Source of the DNA: Micromonospora alfalfae
GTDB taxonomy: Bacteria > Actinomycetota > Actinomycetes > Mycobacteriales > Micromonosporaceae
Reading direction: 5' to 3'
Length of the DNA: 64,000 bases
Assembly: GCF_022230925.1 (NCBI RefSeq)
Contig: NZ_JAKKFH010000011.1
Coordinates: forward strand, 124,001-188,000
In this document: piece by piece, positions 62,762 to 64,000 of the stretch
How the letters are laid out: every line of letters begins with the position of its first letter
Position numbering within the stretch: position 1 is the first letter of the stretch
The notes under the pieces: generated by a model
Database searches by the model: none
Seen by the model: the letters and a program-made list of their open reading frames with translations, nothing else
Told to the model about the DNA's origin: nothing
Program-made: the position numbers and the translations under genes

Positions 62762-64000
62762 TCACGAGTACATGAGATGCAGCGTCATCCCGGCATCGGC
62801 GTGCGCCAGGTTGTGGCAGTGATTGGCCCACGTCCCCGGGTTGTCGGCCCGGAACGCCACCTTCCACACCTCGCCCGGACGGACGTCGAACGAGTCCAGC
62901 CACAGCGGGCTTCCGGCCGCCGGCTCGCCATCGCGGGCCAGCACCAGGACGTGGTGGCCGTGCAGGTGCCACGGGTGCACGGTCTGCGACCGGTTGACGA
63001 TCGTGAACCGTACGACGTCACCCAGGCGTACGACCTGCGATGGGATGTCAGGATCGGCCGCGCCGTTGACCGTGTGGGCGTACCGCGGCACCAGTCTGCG
63101 CAGGTCGAGGCCCCGGTCGAGGACGAGGGTGAACGTCTTGTCGAACCGGGACCAGGGCACCGGGGCGGTCGTGCCGTAGCCGAGCGGATCGAGCACCGGC
63201 CAGGCGCCGGTCGCCGTCGACACCGGGCCGGTCGAGTAGACGGCCCGCCCGTCGACGAACAGCGCCACCGGGGTCGCCGGCGCGTCGAAGACCAGGTCGT
63301 AGCGGCCCCCGGCCGGGATCAGCACCGCGGTGTCCACCAGCGGCGTCGGGCCGCGCAGGTCGACGCCGTCGATCGCCGCCACCCGGTACGCGGTCCCGGC
63401 CAGGGCGTACCGGTGCGTCGTGCTGTCGGTGTTGATCAGCCGCAACCGCGCCGGCAGGCCGGCCTCGACATGCTCCACCTTCGGCGCGGGCAACGGACGG
63501 CCCGCCAGGGTGTGCACCGGCACTGTGACGTCGAGGCCGGTCACCGGGCCCGGTCGCACCACCAGCACGCCGTAGAGACCCATCCGCACGCCGACATCGG
63601 AGGCCGAGTGCGTGTGGTACCAGTACGTTCCGGGCTGGTCGGCGCGGAACCGGTAGACGAACTCCTGCCCGGGCCGCACCGCCGCCTGTGTCACCCCTGG
63701 TACCCCGTCCTGATCGTTCGGCACGTCGTACCCGTGCCAGTGCAACGTGACGCCGCGCCCGATGTCCCGGTTGCGCAGCGCCACCTCCAGGACGTCGCCG
63801 ACGGTGGCGGTCAACTCCGGTCCGGGGACCTGCCCGTTGAACGCCCACGCCGCGACGTTCCGGCCGCCCGCGTCCACAGTGGCGGTCGCGGCGGTCAGGG
63901 TGAACCGCCGGGTGGGTTCGTCGGCGATGTGAGCCGCCGGAGGACCATGATCATGTGGTTCGGCGGGCGCGGCGCCCGGGGCGACGGTCAGCCCGGTTCC
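62762..64000 (-). CDS. Multicopper oxidase, three-domain type (5' end outside window)
   Basis: The reading frame runs open to the last base, so only the C-terminal 412 residues are seen; the first of them is a His/Pro-rich linker (PHDHGPPAAH). All four copper motifs are complete: LHWHGYDVPN, YWYHTHSASD, HPWHLHGHH and NHCHNLAHADAGM, so types 1, 2 and 3 copper should be present. Possible substrates are phenols or metal ions. It differs clearly from the two-domain oxidase at 27.6-28.6 kb. Confidence 0.92.
   Translation of the reverse strand, partial: GTGLTVAPGAAPAEPHDHGPPAAHIADEPTRRFTLTAATATVDAGGRNVAAWAFNGQVPGPELTATVGDVLEVALRNRDIGRGVTLHWHGYDVPNDQDGVPGVTQAAVRPGQEFVYRFRADQPGTYWYHTHSASDVGVRMGLYGVLVVRPGPVTGLDVTVPVHTLAGRPLPAPKVEHVEAGLPARLRLINTDSTTHRYALAGTAYRVAAIDGVDLRGPTPLVDTAVLIPAGGRYDLVFDAPATPVALFVDGRAVYSTGPVSTATGAWPVLDPLGYGTTAPVPWSRFDKTFTLVLDRGLDLRRLVPRYAHTVNGAADPDIPSQVVRLGDVVRFTIVNRSQTVHPWHLHGHHVLVLARDGEPAAGSPLWLDSFDVRPGEVWKVAFRADNPGTWANHCHNLAHADAGMTLHLMYS

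Overview
The window is a high-G+C actinomycete chromosome segment. Third codon positions are almost always G or C, GTG starts are common, genes often overlap by 4 bases (ATGA or GTGA), and there are many Tat or Sec secreted proteins and lipoproteins. Gene content (GH11 xylanase, GH62 arabinofuranosidase with CBM2, ECF42/DGPF pair, FurA-KatG, many small Cys-rich proteins beside XRE regulators) suits the Micromonosporaceae, probably Micromonospora or a close relative. That assignment is inference. I found no rRNA, tRNA, CRISPR array or intact insertion sequence.

Layout: 0-13.5 kb holds single metabolic and envelope genes: an atypical SDR with four paired cysteines, a UPF0303 protein, a FAD oxygenase, a beta-lactamase-fold lipoprotein, a secreted lipase, an MFS/ROK divergent pair, a MerR gene beside a decayed SDR, an L,D-transpeptidase and a DUF1996 lipoprotein. 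From 13.6 to 16.3 kb four tiny genes, all chained by 4-base overlaps, diverge from an XRE regulator that itself overlaps an HD-domain phosphohydrolase gene. From 16.5 to 20.4 kb lies an A+T-richer accessory patch with a pentapeptide-type membrane protein and a protein carrying a probable PD-(D/E)XK nuclease domain. From 21.1 to 28.6 kb is a four-gene secreted operon: two-domain multicopper oxidase, 1312-residue ThuA/sugar-dehydrogenase/PKD/DUF1080 protein, blue-copper plus Ig-like protein, and a beta-helical protein. An amino-acid ABC importer follows (29-31.5 kb).

From 32.4 to 45.7 kb runs a surface-polysaccharide locus with five different sulfotransferases, two glycosyltransferases, a flippase, a chain-length protein, an O-antigen-ligase-type protein and a secreted glycoside hydrolase. 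It reads as a sulfated cell-surface glycan system and is the best candidate here for an undescribed system. From 45.9 to 49.5 kb is a persulfide-detoxification set (TauE/SafE exporter, rhodanese, CstB-like MBL-rhodanese, CstR-like regulator) with two TACCCC/GGGGTA operators. Next come furA-katG, an ECF42 sigma factor with its DGPF partner and a matching promoter, a GH11 xylanase, a Ser/Thr kinase, an SGNH hydrolase, a RibD/DHFR-fold protein, a GH62 arabinofuranosidase with LacI/CebR-type boxes upstream, a lipoprotein, an OsmC protein and a three-domain multicopper oxidase cut by the window edge.

The genes connect in three themes: plant cell-wall attack (GH11, GH62, lipase, copper oxidases), envelope building (sulfated glycan, L,D-transpeptidase, kinase), and redox or sulfur stress (CstR set, KatG, OsmC).
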